A program made the position numbers and the translations under genes. 64,000 bases of DNA from Hyphomicrobiales bacterium. Lineage in GTDB: Bacteria > Pseudomonadota > Alphaproteobacteria > Rhizobiales > Rhizobiaceae. The stretch covers positions 62,001 through 126,000 of the forward strand of contig UCGV01000006.1 of assembly GCA_900471925.1 (NCBI GenBank). The letters are read 5' to 3'. The notes beneath the pieces were generated by a model that saw only the letters and a program-made list of their open reading frames with translations, did no database searches and was not told the DNA's origin. This document shows positions 43,705-53,654 of the stretch, one piece after another (the stretch's first letter is position 1; every line of letters starts with the position of its first letter).

Positions 43705-44528
43705 GCGGTGAAACAGAAGACAAGCCGCAGCCATTGATCGAGCACCTGATGGAGCTGCGCACGCGGCTGATCTGGTCGATCGCTGCGTTCTTCATCGCCT
43801 TCATTGCTTGCTTCATCTTTGCCAAGCACATCTTCAATTACCTCGTCTATCCTTACAAGCTCGCTGTCAACTGGGCCCATCTCGATGTTGAGAAGGCACA
43901 GCTGATCTATACGGCGCCGCAGGAATTCTTCTTCACGCAGGTCAAGGTCGCCATGTTTGGCGGTCTGGTGATCGCGTTCCCGATCATCGCCGCGCAGATC
44001 TACAAGTTTGTCGCCCCCGGCCTCTACAAGAATGAACGCCAGGCCTTTCTGCCGTTCCTGATCGCATCGCCGATCCTGTTCCTGATGGGCGGCGCGCTGG
44101 TGTATTTCTTCTTCACGCCGATGGTCATGTGGTTCTTCCTGTCGATGCAGCAGGCGCCGGGCCATGACGAGGTGGCGATCTCGTTGCTGCCGAAGGTCTC
44201 GGAATATCTGAGCCTGATCATGACGCTGGTCTTCTCCTTCGGCCTTGTCTTCCAGCTTCCGGTCATCACCACGCTTCTGGCGCGCGTCGGAATTCTGACG
44301 TCGCAATGGCTGGCCGAAAAGCGCAAGTTCGCGATTGTGCTCGCCTTCGTCGTGGCTGCGGTCCTGACACCGCCTGATCCTATGTCCCAGATCGGTCTTG
44401 CGCTGCCGACGATCCTTCTCTACGAGATTTCCATCTACGCGGCACGACTCGTGGAGCGTCAGCGTTCCAAACAGGCGCTTGATGAGGCCAGTGAATCCTC
44501 TGATGTCGCCAAGACGGACAGCGTCTGA
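43701..44528 (+). CDS. tatC: Twin-arginine translocase subunit TatC
   Basis: 275 residues, six membrane helices. Starts with the receptor motif PLIEHLMELRTRLIWS including the signal-peptide-binding Glu/Arg, and has YKFVAPGLYKNERQAFLPF in the second periplasmic/cytoplasmic loop and LTPPDPMSQIGLALP later, all family landmarks. Overlaps tatB by ATGA. Confidence 0.97.
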   Translation: MSGETEDKPQPLIEHLMELRTRLIWSIAAFFIAFIACFIFAKHIFNYLVYPYKLAVNWAHLDVEKAQLIYTAPQEFFFTQVKVAMFGGLVIAFPIIAAQIYKFVAPGLYKNERQAFLPFLIASPILFLMGGALVYFFFTPMVMWFFLSMQQAPGHDEVAISLLPKVSEYLSLIMTLVFSFGLVFQLPVITTLLARVGILTSQWLAEKRKFAIVLAFVVAAVLTPPDPMSQIGLALPTILLYEISIYAARLVERQRSKQALDEASESSDVAKTDSV

Positions 44529-44567
44529 GCGTACCAGGACATTTCTCTGAGTTATGCCGTTTCCCAT

Positions 44568-44603
44568 CCGGTCGGGGTTTTCTCCGACCGGTTCATTTCT
44601 GTT
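44568..44603 (+). terminator. Terminator-like hairpin between tatC and serS
   Basis: CCGGTCGG (44568-44575), loop of 8, CCGACCGG (44584-44591), then TTCATTTCTGTT. It lies 20-50 nt before the serS ATG, so it may end the tat unit or attenuate serS. Confidence 0.65.
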
Positions 44604-44622
44604 GAAACGATCTGGAACGACG

Positions 44623-45906
44623 ATGCTCGATATCAAATGGATCCGTGAGAACCCCGAGGCTCTGGATGCTGCTCTTGCCAAGCGCAGCGCGGAACCTCTG
44701 TCGCAATCTCTCGTCGCCCTTGACGAAAAGCGCCGCTCCGCCGTGCAGAAGGCGCAGGATCTGCTGTCCCGCCGCAACGCTGCCTCCAAGGAGATCGGCG
44801 CTGCGATGGCGCAGAAGAACACCGAGCTTGCCGAAAAGCTGAAGGCCGAAGTCGCCGAGATCAAGGAAACGCTGCCGACCGCCGAAGAGGAAGAGCGTAG
44901 GCTTTCCGCCGAACTCGCCGATCAGCTCTCGCGCATTCCGAACGTACCGCTCGATGAAGTGCCTGTCGGCAAGGATGAGCACGACAACATCGTTACCCGC
45001 ATCATCGGCGAAAAGCCGCGCTGGAACCATACGCCGAAGGAGCATTTCGAAATCGGTGAAGCCCTTGGCTACATGGATTTCGAACGAGCCACCAAGCTCT
45101 CGGGTTCACGCTTCACCGTCCTGACTGGCCAGCTTGCCAGACTTGAGCGCGCACTTGGCCAGTTCATGATCGATCTGCATACGAGCGAACACGGCTATAC
45201 TGAGGTGTCGTCGCCGCTGATGGTTCGGGGCGAAGCGCTGTTCGGCACCGGCAACTTGCCGAAGTTCGAAGAGGACCTCTTCAAGACGACGGATGGCCGT
45301 TACCTCATCCCGACTGCGGAAGTGACGCTGACGAACCTCGTGCGCGAGGAAATCCTCGACCAGGAAAAGCTGCCCCTGCGCTTCACCGCGCTCACCCCGT
45401 CCTTCCGTTCGGAGGCAGGTTCGGCCGGCCGCGATACGCGCGGCATGCTGCGCCAGCACCAGTTCTGGAAGTGCGAGCTGGTCTCGATCACCGATGCCGA
45501 GAGCTCGCTTGCCGAGCATGAGCGGATGACCGCTTGCGCCGAAGAAGTGCTGAAGCGCCTCGGCCTGCATTTCCGCACCATGACGCTTTGCACCGGCGAT
45601 ATGGGCTTCGGCTCGCGCAAGACCTACGATCTCGAAGTCTGGCTGCCGGGTCAGAACGCCTTCCGCGAAATCTCGTCCTGCTCCGTTTGCGGCGATTTCC
45701 AGGCACGGCGCATGAACGCCCGCTATCGCGGCAAGGACGACAAGGCGACGAAGTTCGTTCATACGCTGAACGGCTCTGGCACGGCCGTCGGCCGCTGCTT
45801 GATCGCCGTTCTCGAAAATTATCTGAACGAGGATGGCTCGGTCACGATTCCGGACGTTTTGCTGCCCTATATGGGCGGCCTGACGAAGATTGAACGGGCG
45901 GCCTGA
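44623..45906 (+). CDS. serS: Seryl-tRNA synthetase
   Basis: 427 residues from ATG 44623 ([18 protein letters not shown]). N-terminal coiled-coil arm to about residue 105 contacts the tRNA variable arm. Class II motifs: motif 2 in [20 protein letters not shown] and motif 3 in [19 protein letters not shown]. Also supplies Ser-tRNA for selenocysteine where present. 4 nt separate its stop from the surE ATG. Confidence 0.97.
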   Translation: MLDIKWIRENPEALDAALAKRSAEPLSQSLVALDEKRRSAVQKAQDLLSRRNAASKEIGAAMAQKNTELAEKLKAEVAEIKETLPTAEEEERRLSAELADQLSRIPNVPLDEVPVGKDEHDNIVTRIIGEKPRWNHTPKEHFEIGEALGYMDFERATKLSGSRFTVLTGQLARLERALGQFMIDLHTSEHGYTEVSSPLMVRGEALFGTGNLPKFEEDLFKTTDGRYLIPTAEVTLTNLVREEILDQEKLPLRFTALTPSFRSEAGSAGRDTRGMLRQHQFWKCELVSITDAESSLAEHERMTACAEEVLKRLGLHFRTMTLCTGDMGFGSRKTYDLEVWLPGQNAFREISSCSVCGDFQARRMNARYRGKDDKATKFVHTLNGSGTAVGRCLIAVLENYLNEDGSVTIPDVLLPYMGGLTKIERAA

Positions 45907-45910
45907 GACA

Positions 45911-46684
45911 ATGCGCATCCTGCTGACGAATGACGACGGAATCCATGCCGAAGGCTTGGGTGCGCTGGAACGGATCGCACGGACATTGTCGGACGATGTC
46001 TGGATCGTTGCTCCCGAAACCGACCAGAGCGGCCTTGCTCATTCGCTCAGCCTTTCGGAGCCGCTGAGGCTCCGGAAGATTTCCGACAAGCACTATGCCC
46101 TGCGCGGCACGCCGACCGATTGCGTGATCATGGGCATCAAGCAGGTGCTGGATATCAAGCCGGACTTGGTGCTCTCGGGCGTCAATTCCGGCTCCAACGT
46201 CGCCGATGACGTGACCTATTCGGGCACGATTGCCGGTGCCATTGAAGGAACGATGCAGGGCGTGCGCTCATTCGCGCTCAGTCAGGCCTATATTCATGAT
46301 GATGGCGCGCGCATCCTGCCCTGGGAGGTCTGTGAGGCACACGCACCGGCTCTTCTCGAAAAGCTGATGCATGTCGATCTGCCCGAGGGCACCTTCCTCA
46401 ATCTCAACTTCCCGAACTGTCGTCCTGACGAAGTCGAAGGCGTCGAGGTGACAGCGCAGGGCAAGCTTGCCTTCAACCTTCAGGTCGATGCGCGCACGGA
46501 CGGTCGCGGCTTTCCCTATTACTGGCTGAAATTCGGCGAGCGCGCCGGTGCTTTCACCAAGGGCAGCGATATCCACGCTCTCAAGCATAATAAGATTTCG
46601 GTAACACCTTTGAAACTGGATCTGACCGATTATTCCGTGACGGACCGCGTGGCGCGGGCCCTCGGGCACGGAGTAAAGGGTTGA
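45911..46684 (+). CDS. surE: 5'/3'-nucleotidase SurE
   Basis: 257 residues from ATG 45911. Metal site LLTNDDG (D8, D9) with [18 protein letters not shown], which gives the Asn and Ser ligands. Survival protein that dephosphorylates nucleoside monophosphates. Co-transcribed and translationally coupled with pcm, whose TTG start overlaps the surE stop; this surE-pcm pair is conserved widely. Confidence 0.96.
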   Translation: MRILLTNDDGIHAEGLGALERIARTLSDDVWIVAPETDQSGLAHSLSLSEPLRLRKISDKHYALRGTPTDCVIMGIKQVLDIKPDLVLSGVNSGSNVADDVTYSGTIAGAIEGTMQGVRSFALSQAYIHDDGARILPWEVCEAHAPALLEKLMHVDLPEGTFLNLNFPNCRPDEVEGVEVTAQGKLAFNLQVDARTDGRGFPYYWLKFGERAGAFTKGSDIHALKHNKISVTPLKLDLTDYSVTDRVARALGHGVKG

Positions 46685-47334
46685 CGGCCAAACTTGCCGA
46701 GAAGGAAGGCTTCGCAGCGCTGGTTCTCAGATTGCGTGCAGAAGGCATCTCCGACATCGATCTGCTGACGGCTGTGGAACAGACGCCGCGCTCGCTCTTC
46801 GTACCGCCGCAATTCGTGGAAAATGCCTATTCCAGCCGCACCATTCCGATCGAATGCGGTTCGTTCATCGAAGGCGTCGATTTTACCGTCAGGCTTCTGC
46901 ATCACCTCAAGATCCGCCCAGGCCAGCGCGTGCTCGAAATCGGCACGGGTAGCGGTTTCACTGCAGCCGTGATCGGCCGTATTGCCGAACGTGTCCTGAC
47001 CGTCGATCGTTACAAGACACTGACGCTCTCGGCACAGCGCCGTATGGAAACGCTCAGCCTGCGAAACATCATCATCCGCCAGGCCGATGGCAGCGCCGGC
47101 ATGCAGGGCGAGGGCACTTTCGACCGCATTCTGGTCACGGCTGCGTTCAATTCCATGCCGCGTTTCTACGCCGATCAGCTCGTCTCCGGCGGCTCGATGA
47201 TCGCGCCGCTCATCATCTCGGAAAACGAATGTCGCATGGTTCGGCTGACGAAAACCGGCAGCCGTTTCGAGCGGGAAGAACTCTTCGACGCACCCTATCA
47301 GCCGATCGTTCCCCGGCTCGCATCCCAGCTTTAA
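46681..47334 (+). CDS. pcm: Protein-L-isoaspartate O-methyltransferase
   Basis: 217 residues from TTG 46681; GGAG lies 7 nt upstream. SAM motif [15 protein letters not shown] and [16 protein letters not shown] are typical of Pcm, and location behind surE supports the name. The usual PIGxGQTISQP loop reads [12 protein letters not shown] here, so the isoaspartyl-binding part is changed. Its role is repair of aged Asp/Asn residues, if active. Confidence 0.88.
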   Translation: MTAKLAEKEGFAALVLRLRAEGISDIDLLTAVEQTPRSLFVPPQFVENAYSSRTIPIECGSFIEGVDFTVRLLHHLKIRPGQRVLEIGTGSGFTAAVIGRIAERVLTVDRYKTLTLSAQRRMETLSLRNIIIRQADGSAGMQGEGTFDRILVTAAFNSMPRFYADQLVSGGSMIAPLIISENECRMVRLTKTGSRFEREELFDAPYQPIVPRLASQL

Positions 47335-47497
47335 GTTTGGGTAAAGCCTGGGGCCTGCGGGCTATGACTTTTTGCCTGCAAACTTATGGTTATCAAGATC
47401 TCAAAAATATAGCACTGATTCCAGCGCCTTAACCGCATGGTAACACTAACGCGCTTTAATAGATTCACAAATGGTTGCGTTCTAAGTGGGTCGAGTC

Positions 47498-49141
47498 ATG
47501 CGTTTCAGTTTTTCGCCGAAGTTCGGGAAGTCGGCCGGGAATCTTCTGGTCCTCGCCTTGCTGGCGAGCGCAGCAACGGGCTGTAGCTCCGATGTGACGC
47601 GTTTCGGCAGTCTGTTTTCCTCCTCCGGGCAGGATCAGATGACGACGAATTCCATCCCTCGCAGGAGTTTTAATGGCGCGCAGGGCGATCCGGTGCCGCG
47701 TGCCGATCTTGGCGGCTCGGCCATGCAGCCTGCCTACGCTCAGAATTCCGGCTATGGTCAGGGTTCCGGTTACGGCCAGAATTCGGGTTACGGTCAGACC
47801 TATCCGGCCCGTCCGAGCTATGATCCGGTCGGTGCATCCAGCGCTCGCATGGCTTCCGCGCCGGTTTCGGTTCAACGTACCGAACTCGCGCCGCCGAGCG
47901 CAGGTCAGGTCCCTTCCCGTCAGCGCGAGAGGGAGGTAGCTCTCGCCCAGCCGTTCCCATCCGCGCCGAAGCCCGATCGTATCGCGCCTCCTACGATGAG
48001 CGCGCCGAAGGTTTCGCCTGATCCGCTGACGACGGGCACGACGCCCAAGGTTTCCGGCTGGTCGGCGACAAATGCGCCCTCCGTCACGTTGCGTCCTGGC
48101 GAAAACATCGCCGTGCTTTCGCGCCGCTACGGTGTTCCGGAAAAAGAAATCCTGCGCGTCAATAACCTGAAGACGGCTTCCGCGGCGCAGCCCGGCCAGG
48201 CTATCCTCATTCCGACCTTCAACGGCGGCAACAATGCCGCCAAGGCCGCAACCCAGTCCGCTGACCTGTCCAAGCCCGGTAATCTGCCGCAGCCTACGAA
48301 GGGGCAGGAGCAGAAGGTTGCCGTTGTCCCGGGCGCCAATTCTGCTCGCGACAAGGTTGTTGCAAGTGCCGATCCGACTGGCAAAGTGCCCGCAGGCGGC
48401 GGCAAGAACCCGAATGGTGCCGTCGGTACCTACGCGGTCAAGCAGGGCGACTCGCTTGCCAAGATCGCCAAGGCGACCGGCGCGGATATCGACGATATCA
48501 AGGCAGCCAACAATCTGTCGGCAGGCTCGATCCGTATCGGCCAGCAATTGAAGATCCCGAATGGCGGCCCTTCGGCCGACACGATGAAGACGGCGTCCAT
48601 CCCGGCGCAGAAGGTCGATGCGGTCAAGCCCGCTCAGCCGGCAAGCGTTCCGGTCCAGACGGCATCCGCGCAACCCGCACCCTACAAGGCGCCGGCAGCC
48701 ACGCAGACGGTCGACGATGTCGAGAAGAAGTCCGATGTCAGCGCCGCCGCTCCGGAAGCCACGGGCATCGGCAAATATCGCTGGCCGGTGCGCGGTCAGG
48801 TGATTGCTTCCTACGGCGCCAACGTCAATGGCAGCCGCAATGACGGCATCGATATCTCCGTTCCGCAGGGCACGCCGATCAAGGCCGCCGAAAACGGTGT
48901 GGTCATCTATGCGGGCAACGGCCTGAAGGAACTCGGTAACACGGTCCTCGTCCGTCATGATGACGGTACGGTCACCGTTTACGGTAACGCCGATACGCTG
49001 AGCGTCACTCGCGGCCAGAAGATCCAGCGCGGCCAGACGGTCGCCGTATCGGGCATGAGCGGCGACGTGAAGCAGCCGCAGGTCCACTTCGAAGTCCGCA
49101 AGGATGCATCTCCGGTGAACCCGATGACGTTCCTTGAGTAG
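47498..49141 (+). CDS. NlpD/DipM-like LysM-M23 lipoprotein
   Basis: 547 residues from ATG 47498. Lipoprotein signal with lipobox ATG-C29. Gly/Tyr/Gln repeats (GYGQNSGYGQ) at about 85-105, a first LysM near 193-240 (TLRPGENIAVLSRRYGV), a second LysM near 310-355 (YAVKQGDSLAKIAKATG), and a C-terminal M23 domain. The M23 metal site is damaged: RNDGIDIS in place of HxGxD, and QVHFEVR in place of HxH. The protein is thus more likely an activator of cell-wall amidases, as NlpD, EnvC and DipM are, than a protease. Acts at the division septum, bound to peptidoglycan. Confidence 0.9.
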   Translation: MRFSFSPKFGKSAGNLLVLALLASAATGCSSDVTRFGSLFSSSGQDQMTTNSIPRRSFNGAQGDPVPRADLGGSAMQPAYAQNSGYGQGSGYGQNSGYGQTYPARPSYDPVGASSARMASAPVSVQRTELAPPSAGQVPSRQREREVALAQPFPSAPKPDRIAPPTMSAPKVSPDPLTTGTTPKVSGWSATNAPSVTLRPGENIAVLSRRYGVPEKEILRVNNLKTASAAQPGQAILIPTFNGGNNAAKAATQSADLSKPGNLPQPTKGQEQKVAVVPGANSARDKVVASADPTGKVPAGGGKNPNGAVGTYAVKQGDSLAKIAKATGADIDDIKAANNLSAGSIRIGQQLKIPNGGPSADTMKTASIPAQKVDAVKPAQPASVPVQTASAQPAPYKAPAATQTVDDVEKKSDVSAAAPEATGIGKYRWPVRGQVIASYGANVNGSRNDGIDISVPQGTPIKAAENGVVIYAGNGLKELGNTVLVRHDDGTVTVYGNADTLSVTRGQKIQRGQTVAVSGMSGDVKQPQVHFEVRKDASPVNPMTFLE

Positions 49142-49195
49142 TCATTGCCTAAATAGCAGACATTTCCTGAATAGGTATCGCGTCTCAGGAAGTGC

Positions 49196-49222
49196 AAAAG
49201 CCCGGCCAGCAGCCGGGCTTTT
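49196..49222 (+). terminator. Bidirectional terminator between the NlpD-like and DUF815 genes
   Basis: GCCCGGC (49200-49206) / GCCGGGC (49212-49218), flanked by AAAA on the left and TTTT on the right, so it works for both converging genes. Confidence 0.9.
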
Positions 49223-49265
49223 GTCGTTTTAAAGCGTATTGCGTGAAGATGGATGGAGGCGATGA

Positions 49266-50138
49266 TCAGGCGCGGTCGAGATGGATGCGCATGCGGCCGG
49301 CCAGGTCCTGGATATATTGCCATGCGACGCGGCCGGAGCGGGCGCCGCGGGTCGTTGCCCATTCCAGTGCTTCGGCATGCATCTTCTCGCGGTCGAGGCC
49401 GAGCTTGAAGTGCTCGGCATAGCCGTCGATCATCATGAGGTAGTCTTCCTGGCTGCACTTGTGGAACCCGAGCCACAGGCCGAAACGGTCGGATAGCGAC
49501 ACCTTCTCCTCGACGGCCTCGGAGGGGTTGATCGCTGTCGATTGCTCGTTTTCCATCATGTGGCGCGGCAGCAGGTGACGGCGGTTGGATGTCGCGTAGA
49601 AGAGCACATTGTCCGGACGCCCCTCCACGCCGCCGTCGAGCGCCGCTTTCAGTGACTTATAAGCGGTATCGTCGTGGTCGAAGGAAAGGTCGTCGCAGAA
49701 GACGATGACGCGGTGCGGCGTATCCTTGAGCAGATCGAGAAGTGCAGGCAGGCTGGCAATATCCTCGCGATGCACCTCGACGAGTTTCAGCGACACCCCG
49801 CTCTCGCGCCTCACGTCTTCATGCACGGCCTTGACCAGTGACGACTTGCCCATGCCGCGTGCGCCCCAGAGCAACACGTTGTTGGCCGCATATCCCTCGG
49901 CAAAGCGCACGGTGTTTTCGTGCAGGATGTCGCGCACATGATCGACGCCACGGATGAGCTTCAGCACAACGCGATTGGGACGTTTGACGGGCTGCAGATA
50001 CTGGCGGGCAGGGGACCATACGAAACAGTCGGCGGCGCTCCAGTCGTTGACGGCAGGTGCCGGTCCCGCCAGCCGTTCGACCGCATCGGCGAGCCTCTTC
50101 AACTCCTGCAGCAGAACGCTATTGATTTCCTCGGCCAT
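49266..50138 (-). CDS. DUF815 family AAA+ ATPase
   Basis: 290 residues from ATG 50138, with AGGAGG upstream. Walker A is GARGMGKSS (about residues 93-101) and Walker B VIVFCDDLSFD; ATSNRRHLLP is the sensor-1 loop and DRFGLWLGFH follows. Relatives are uncharacterised, of the DnaA/IstB-like ATPase group; the long N-terminal part may bind a partner. Convergent with the NlpD-like gene and divergent from yajC. Confidence 0.9.
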   Translation of the reverse strand: MAEEINSVLLQELKRLADAVERLAGPAPAVNDWSAADCFVWSPARQYLQPVKRPNRVVLKLIRGVDHVRDILHENTVRFAEGYAANNVLLWGARGMGKSSLVKAVHEDVRRESGVSLKLVEVHREDIASLPALLDLLKDTPHRVIVFCDDLSFDHDDTAYKSLKAALDGGVEGRPDNVLFYATSNRRHLLPRHMMENEQSTAINPSEAVEEKVSLSDRFGLWLGFHKCSQEDYLMMIDGYAEHFKLGLDREKMHAEALEWATTRGARSGRVAWQYIQDLAGRMRIHLDRA

Positions 50139-50347
50139 GGGGTGCCTCCTTGATAGATTGCGGCGATCATCCGCTTTCGCTTTTTTGATGCCGGGTAGCA
50201 TGGCCTTTCCACAGCGGAAAGGTTATGAGGCAGGGGAAACGGTACGCTTTCCGGCTGTTTTTGTTGCATTCACAAAGGCTGCAACTATAGTCCGGCGACT
50301 TGAAAAGAGAGGCGGGGTTCCGCCGCCCATAGCCTGAGGAGCTTAGC

Positions 50348-50695
50348 ATGTTTATCACCCCGGCATTTGCCCAGAGCGCAACTGACGCCACGAGCGCTTT
50401 TGGTGGCTCAGGCCTTGAAATGATCATCCTGTTCGTGCCGCTGATGGTGGTGTGGTATTTCCTGCTCATCCGCCCGCAGCGCGCGCAGGCCAAGAAGCGT
50501 GACGAAACCCTGAAGGCGATCCGCCGCGGCGACCAGATCGTTACCGGTGGCGGCCTTGTCGGCAAGGTCACGAAGGTCGTGGACGAAAAGGAAGTCGAAG
50601 TCGAAATCGCCGAAGGCGTGCGTGTGCGCATCGTCCGCACCGGCATTTCCGAAGTCCGCGTAAAGGGCGAACCGGTGAAGGCCGACGCTGCGTAA
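50348..50695 (+). CDS. yajC: Sec translocon accessory subunit YajC
   Basis: 115 residues. One membrane helix (IILFVPLMVVWYFLLIRPQRAQ split at the conserved RPQ), then a small beta domain GDQIVTGGGLVGKVTKV. The N terminus FITPAFAQSA resembles a short signal but is retained in the family. Works with SecDF; 46 nt to secDF. Confidence 0.95.
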   Translation: MFITPAFAQSATDATSAFGGSGLEMIILFVPLMVVWYFLLIRPQRAQAKKRDETLKAIRRGDQIVTGGGLVGKVTKVVDEKEVEVEIAEGVRVRIVRTGISEVRVKGEPVKADAA

Positions 50696-50741
50696 CATGC
50701 GATAGCAAAAGCCCGCCGGATCGGAAGATAGCCGAGAGAGA

Positions 50742-53261
50742 ATGATCCATTTTTCCCGCTTGAAAACACTTCTGATCTGGTTGGTCGCGGTTGCCGCTAT
50801 CGTCATCGCTGCGCCCAATCTCCTGAGCCAGGCGCAGCTCGCTTCCCTGCCCAGCTGGATCCGGCAGGATCGCGTCACCCTCGGTCTCGATCTGCAGGGT
50901 GGCTCGCATATCGTCCTTCGCCTCGAACGCTCCGACATCATCAAGGATCGGCTCGAGGCAACGGTCGCCGGTGTTCGGGATAAGCTCCGCGGTGCCGGCA
51001 TTCGCTACACGGGTCTGGCCGGTAACGGGCAGACGGTCACGGTCAAGGTTACCGACGCGGCTCAGCTCCCGGCCGCAGCGGATCTCCTGAAATCGATGAC
51101 ATCGGCCGATGTCGCTCTCCAGCAGGGCGACGACGGTCAATTGACGCTGCAGATTTCCGATAAGGCGATCGATGCCGACACGATTGCGGCACGGACGCGA
51201 TCGCTCGATATCGTCGCCCGCCGCATAGCCGGCTCCGGCAAGGAGAACTTCACCGTTCGCCCTGACGGTGACGATCGCATCACCGTGCAGGTGATCGGCT
51301 CAGTCGATGCCGAGCGGCTGAAGAACCTGCTGAACGAGCCTGCTTCGCTATCCATTCACCTGATCGATGAAAGCATGACGGGCCAGCAGGCGCTTGCCGG
51401 CCGCTGGCCCGCGACATCTGAGGTGCTCTACTCGCTGGATGATCCGCCGATCCCCTATCTGGTTGATCGCACTGTCATTGCGACCGAGGCCGATTTTGCT
51501 GAAGTCGATACGAAAGCCGATCCGCAGACGCAGGATGGCGCGATTGTTTACCGGCTGAATGCCGCAGCGGCACAGCGTCTGGCGCAGGCGACGACCGCCA
51601 ATGTCGGAAAGCACCTCGCCATCGTCTTCGACGATCAGGTCATGACAAGCCCTGTCATTGAGACGCCCGTCACTGATGGCAGCGGCGAAATATCAGCCAA
51701 TTTCTCGCAAGACGGCGTCGAGGATCTCGCCGTCATGCTGCGCGCCGGCGCACTGCCTGCGACGCTGACGGCGGTGGAGGAACGCACGGTCAGCCCGGTC
51801 TTCGGTTCCGAATCCGTTTTCTCCGGATTGATCGCCGGCATTGTCGCTGTCGTTCTTGTCGCGGCGCTGATGATCGCGCTCTACCGCATGCTCGGTATCA
51901 TCGCCGTGATATCGCTGATCCTCAATCTGGTACTGATCGTTGCGGTTTTGAGCCTTGCCGGTGCGACGCTGACGCTTCCGGGCATCGCCGGTCTTGTGTT
52001 GATCGTCGGCATGGCGGTGGATTCAAACGTGCTGATCTATGAGCGCATCCGTGAAGAGGAAAGGGTGCCACACACCACTTTCGCCCAGGCGATCGAGCGC
52101 GGCTTCTCCCGCGCCTTTGCCACCATCGTCGATGCCAATGTCACGATCTTCATCGCCGCCGTCATCCTGTTTTTCGTTGGCAGCGAATCCATTCGCGGCT
52201 TCGCCGTTACGCTCGCTGTCGGCATTCTGACGACGATCCTCACTGCCTTCACCGTGACGCGCGGCTTCGTGGCCGCCTGGCTGGCCAGGCGCCATCCGCG
52301 CCATCTGCCGAAAAGCCCGCTTACCAGCGCGTTCGAGCATGCGAATATCCGCTTCATGGGCATTCGCCGCTATGTCTTCACGGCATCGGCAGGACTTTGC
52401 ATCGCCGCCATGCTGGCATTTGCGACAGTCGGGCTGCAACTCGGCATCGATTTCACTGGTGGTTCGCTGATCGAGGTCAAGGCGAAGCAGGGCAACGCCG
52501 ATATTGCCGATCTGAGCAGCCGCCTCAACGAGCTGAACCTCGGACCGGTACGGGTGGAACGCATCGGCGATGCCACCAACGCCCTGATCCGCGTAGGTTC
52601 GCAGGACGGCGGCGAGAACGCCGAGCAGTCGGTCGCGACTTTCATTCGCGGCGAACTTGCCGAGGACTATGACTTCCGCCGTGTAGAAGTCGTCGGACCG
52701 GCCGTATCCGGCGAGCTGACCATGCTGGCGACGATCGGCATCCTCGCTTCGCTGTTTGCCATCCTGGTCTATATCTGGATCCGCTTCGAATGGCAATTTG
52801 CGGTCGGCGCGATAGTCGCCACGCTGCACGACGTCATCATCATGCTCGGCCTTTTCGTGCTGACGGGCATGGAATTCAACCTGACGAGCGTGGCCGCCCT
52901 TCTGACAGTCGTCGGTTATTCACTGAACGACACCGTCGTCGTCTATGACCGAATGCGCGAAAACCTGAAGCGCTACAGGAAGATGCCGCTGCCGATCCTG
53001 ATCGATTCGGCGATCAACCAGACGCTGTCGCGCACCATTCTGACCGCCGCCACGACCCTGCTGGCGCTTCTTGCGCTCTATATTTTCGGCGGCGCCGTCA
53101 TTCGCTCCTTCACTTTCACCATGCTCTTCGGCGTTGCGCTTGGAACATTCTCCTCCATCTATATCGCAGCGCCTGTTCTCATCATCTTCCGGCTTCGCCG
53201 CGAGAACGGTGGCGAGGACAAGGGCGATATCAGCATGAAATCCGGCAAGCCGGCGGTATAG
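50742..53261 (+). CDS. secDF: Fused protein-export membrane protein SecDF
   Basis: 839 residues, SecD and SecF joined in one frame. SecD part: first helix, GLDLQGGSHIVLRLE, the large periplasmic P1 domain and five more helices including GMAVDSNVLIYERIREE. SecF part from about residue 539: helix, LGIDFTGGSLIEVKAK, and LTVVGYSLNDTVVVYDRMRE. Uses the proton gradient to pull proteins out of the SecYEG channel. Fusion replaces the E. coli two-gene form. Confidence 0.95.
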   Translation: MIHFSRLKTLLIWLVAVAAIVIAAPNLLSQAQLASLPSWIRQDRVTLGLDLQGGSHIVLRLERSDIIKDRLEATVAGVRDKLRGAGIRYTGLAGNGQTVTVKVTDAAQLPAAADLLKSMTSADVALQQGDDGQLTLQISDKAIDADTIAARTRSLDIVARRIAGSGKENFTVRPDGDDRITVQVIGSVDAERLKNLLNEPASLSIHLIDESMTGQQALAGRWPATSEVLYSLDDPPIPYLVDRTVIATEADFAEVDTKADPQTQDGAIVYRLNAAAAQRLAQATTANVGKHLAIVFDDQVMTSPVIETPVTDGSGEISANFSQDGVEDLAVMLRAGALPATLTAVEERTVSPVFGSESVFSGLIAGIVAVVLVAALMIALYRMLGIIAVISLILNLVLIVAVLSLAGATLTLPGIAGLVLIVGMAVDSNVLIYERIREEERVPHTTFAQAIERGFSRAFATIVDANVTIFIAAVILFFVGSESIRGFAVTLAVGILTTILTAFTVTRGFVAAWLARRHPRHLPKSPLTSAFEHANIRFMGIRRYVFTASAGLCIAAMLAFATVGLQLGIDFTGGSLIEVKAKQGNADIADLSSRLNELNLGPVRVERIGDATNALIRVGSQDGGENAEQSVATFIRGELAEDYDFRRVEVVGPAVSGELTMLATIGILASLFAILVYIWIRFEWQFAVGAIVATLHDVIIMLGLFVLTGMEFNLTSVAALLTVVGYSLNDTVVVYDRMRENLKRYRKMPLPILIDSAINQTLSRTILTAATTLLALLALYIFGGAVIRSFTFTMLFGVALGTFSSIYIAAPVLIIFRLRRENGGEDKGDISMKSGKPAV

Positions 53262-53265
53262 ATAC

Positions 53266-53652
53266 ATGGCAAAAGGCATTGAAATCCGCGACGCCCATTT
53301 CCCGGGCCGCGCTCCCATCGACACTTACGGCAATGGCGGCTTCCGCTTTGCGGACATGTCGCATCGCGGCTCCATCCTTTGCCTGCCTTCGGGCATTCAC
53401 GGCTGGGACATGGACATGACGAAGCCATTGTCGGTGGAGAACTTCCGCCGCGTCCTCGATGAGGGCGCCGATATCGAAGTGCTCCTTGTGGGCACCGGCA
53501 CGGAATTGCGCCGTCTGCCTCCGGAATTGCGCGCGGCGCTGAAGGCGCGCGGCATCTCTTCCGATCCGATGAGCACCGGCGCTGCCGTGCGCACCTTCAA
53601 CATCATGCTTGCCGAACAGCGTGCCGTCGCTGCCGCCCTGATCGCGGTTTGA
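53266..53652 (+). CDS. Mth938-like domain protein (DUF498)
   Basis: 128 residues. Family blocks HRGSILCLPSGIHGWDM, VLLVGTGTELRRLPPELRAAL and DPMSTGAAVRTFNIMLAEQRAV are clear. The human relative NDUFAF3 is a complex I assembly factor, and the next gene resembles NDUFAF6, which hints that both work in membrane or respiratory assembly. 4 nt after secDF, so in the same operon. Confidence 0.9.
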   Translation: MAKGIEIRDAHFPGRAPIDTYGNGGFRFADMSHRGSILCLPSGIHGWDMDMTKPLSVENFRRVLDEGADIEVLLVGTGTELRRLPPELRAALKARGISSDPMSTGAAVRTFNIMLAEQRAVAAALIAV

Positions 53653-53654
53653 TC

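Noticed and set aside
47465..49087. 540-codon open frame on - across the NlpD-like gene
   Set aside because: Arg/Gly/Asp-rich shadow product; the plus frame has lipobox, LysM and M23 domains.
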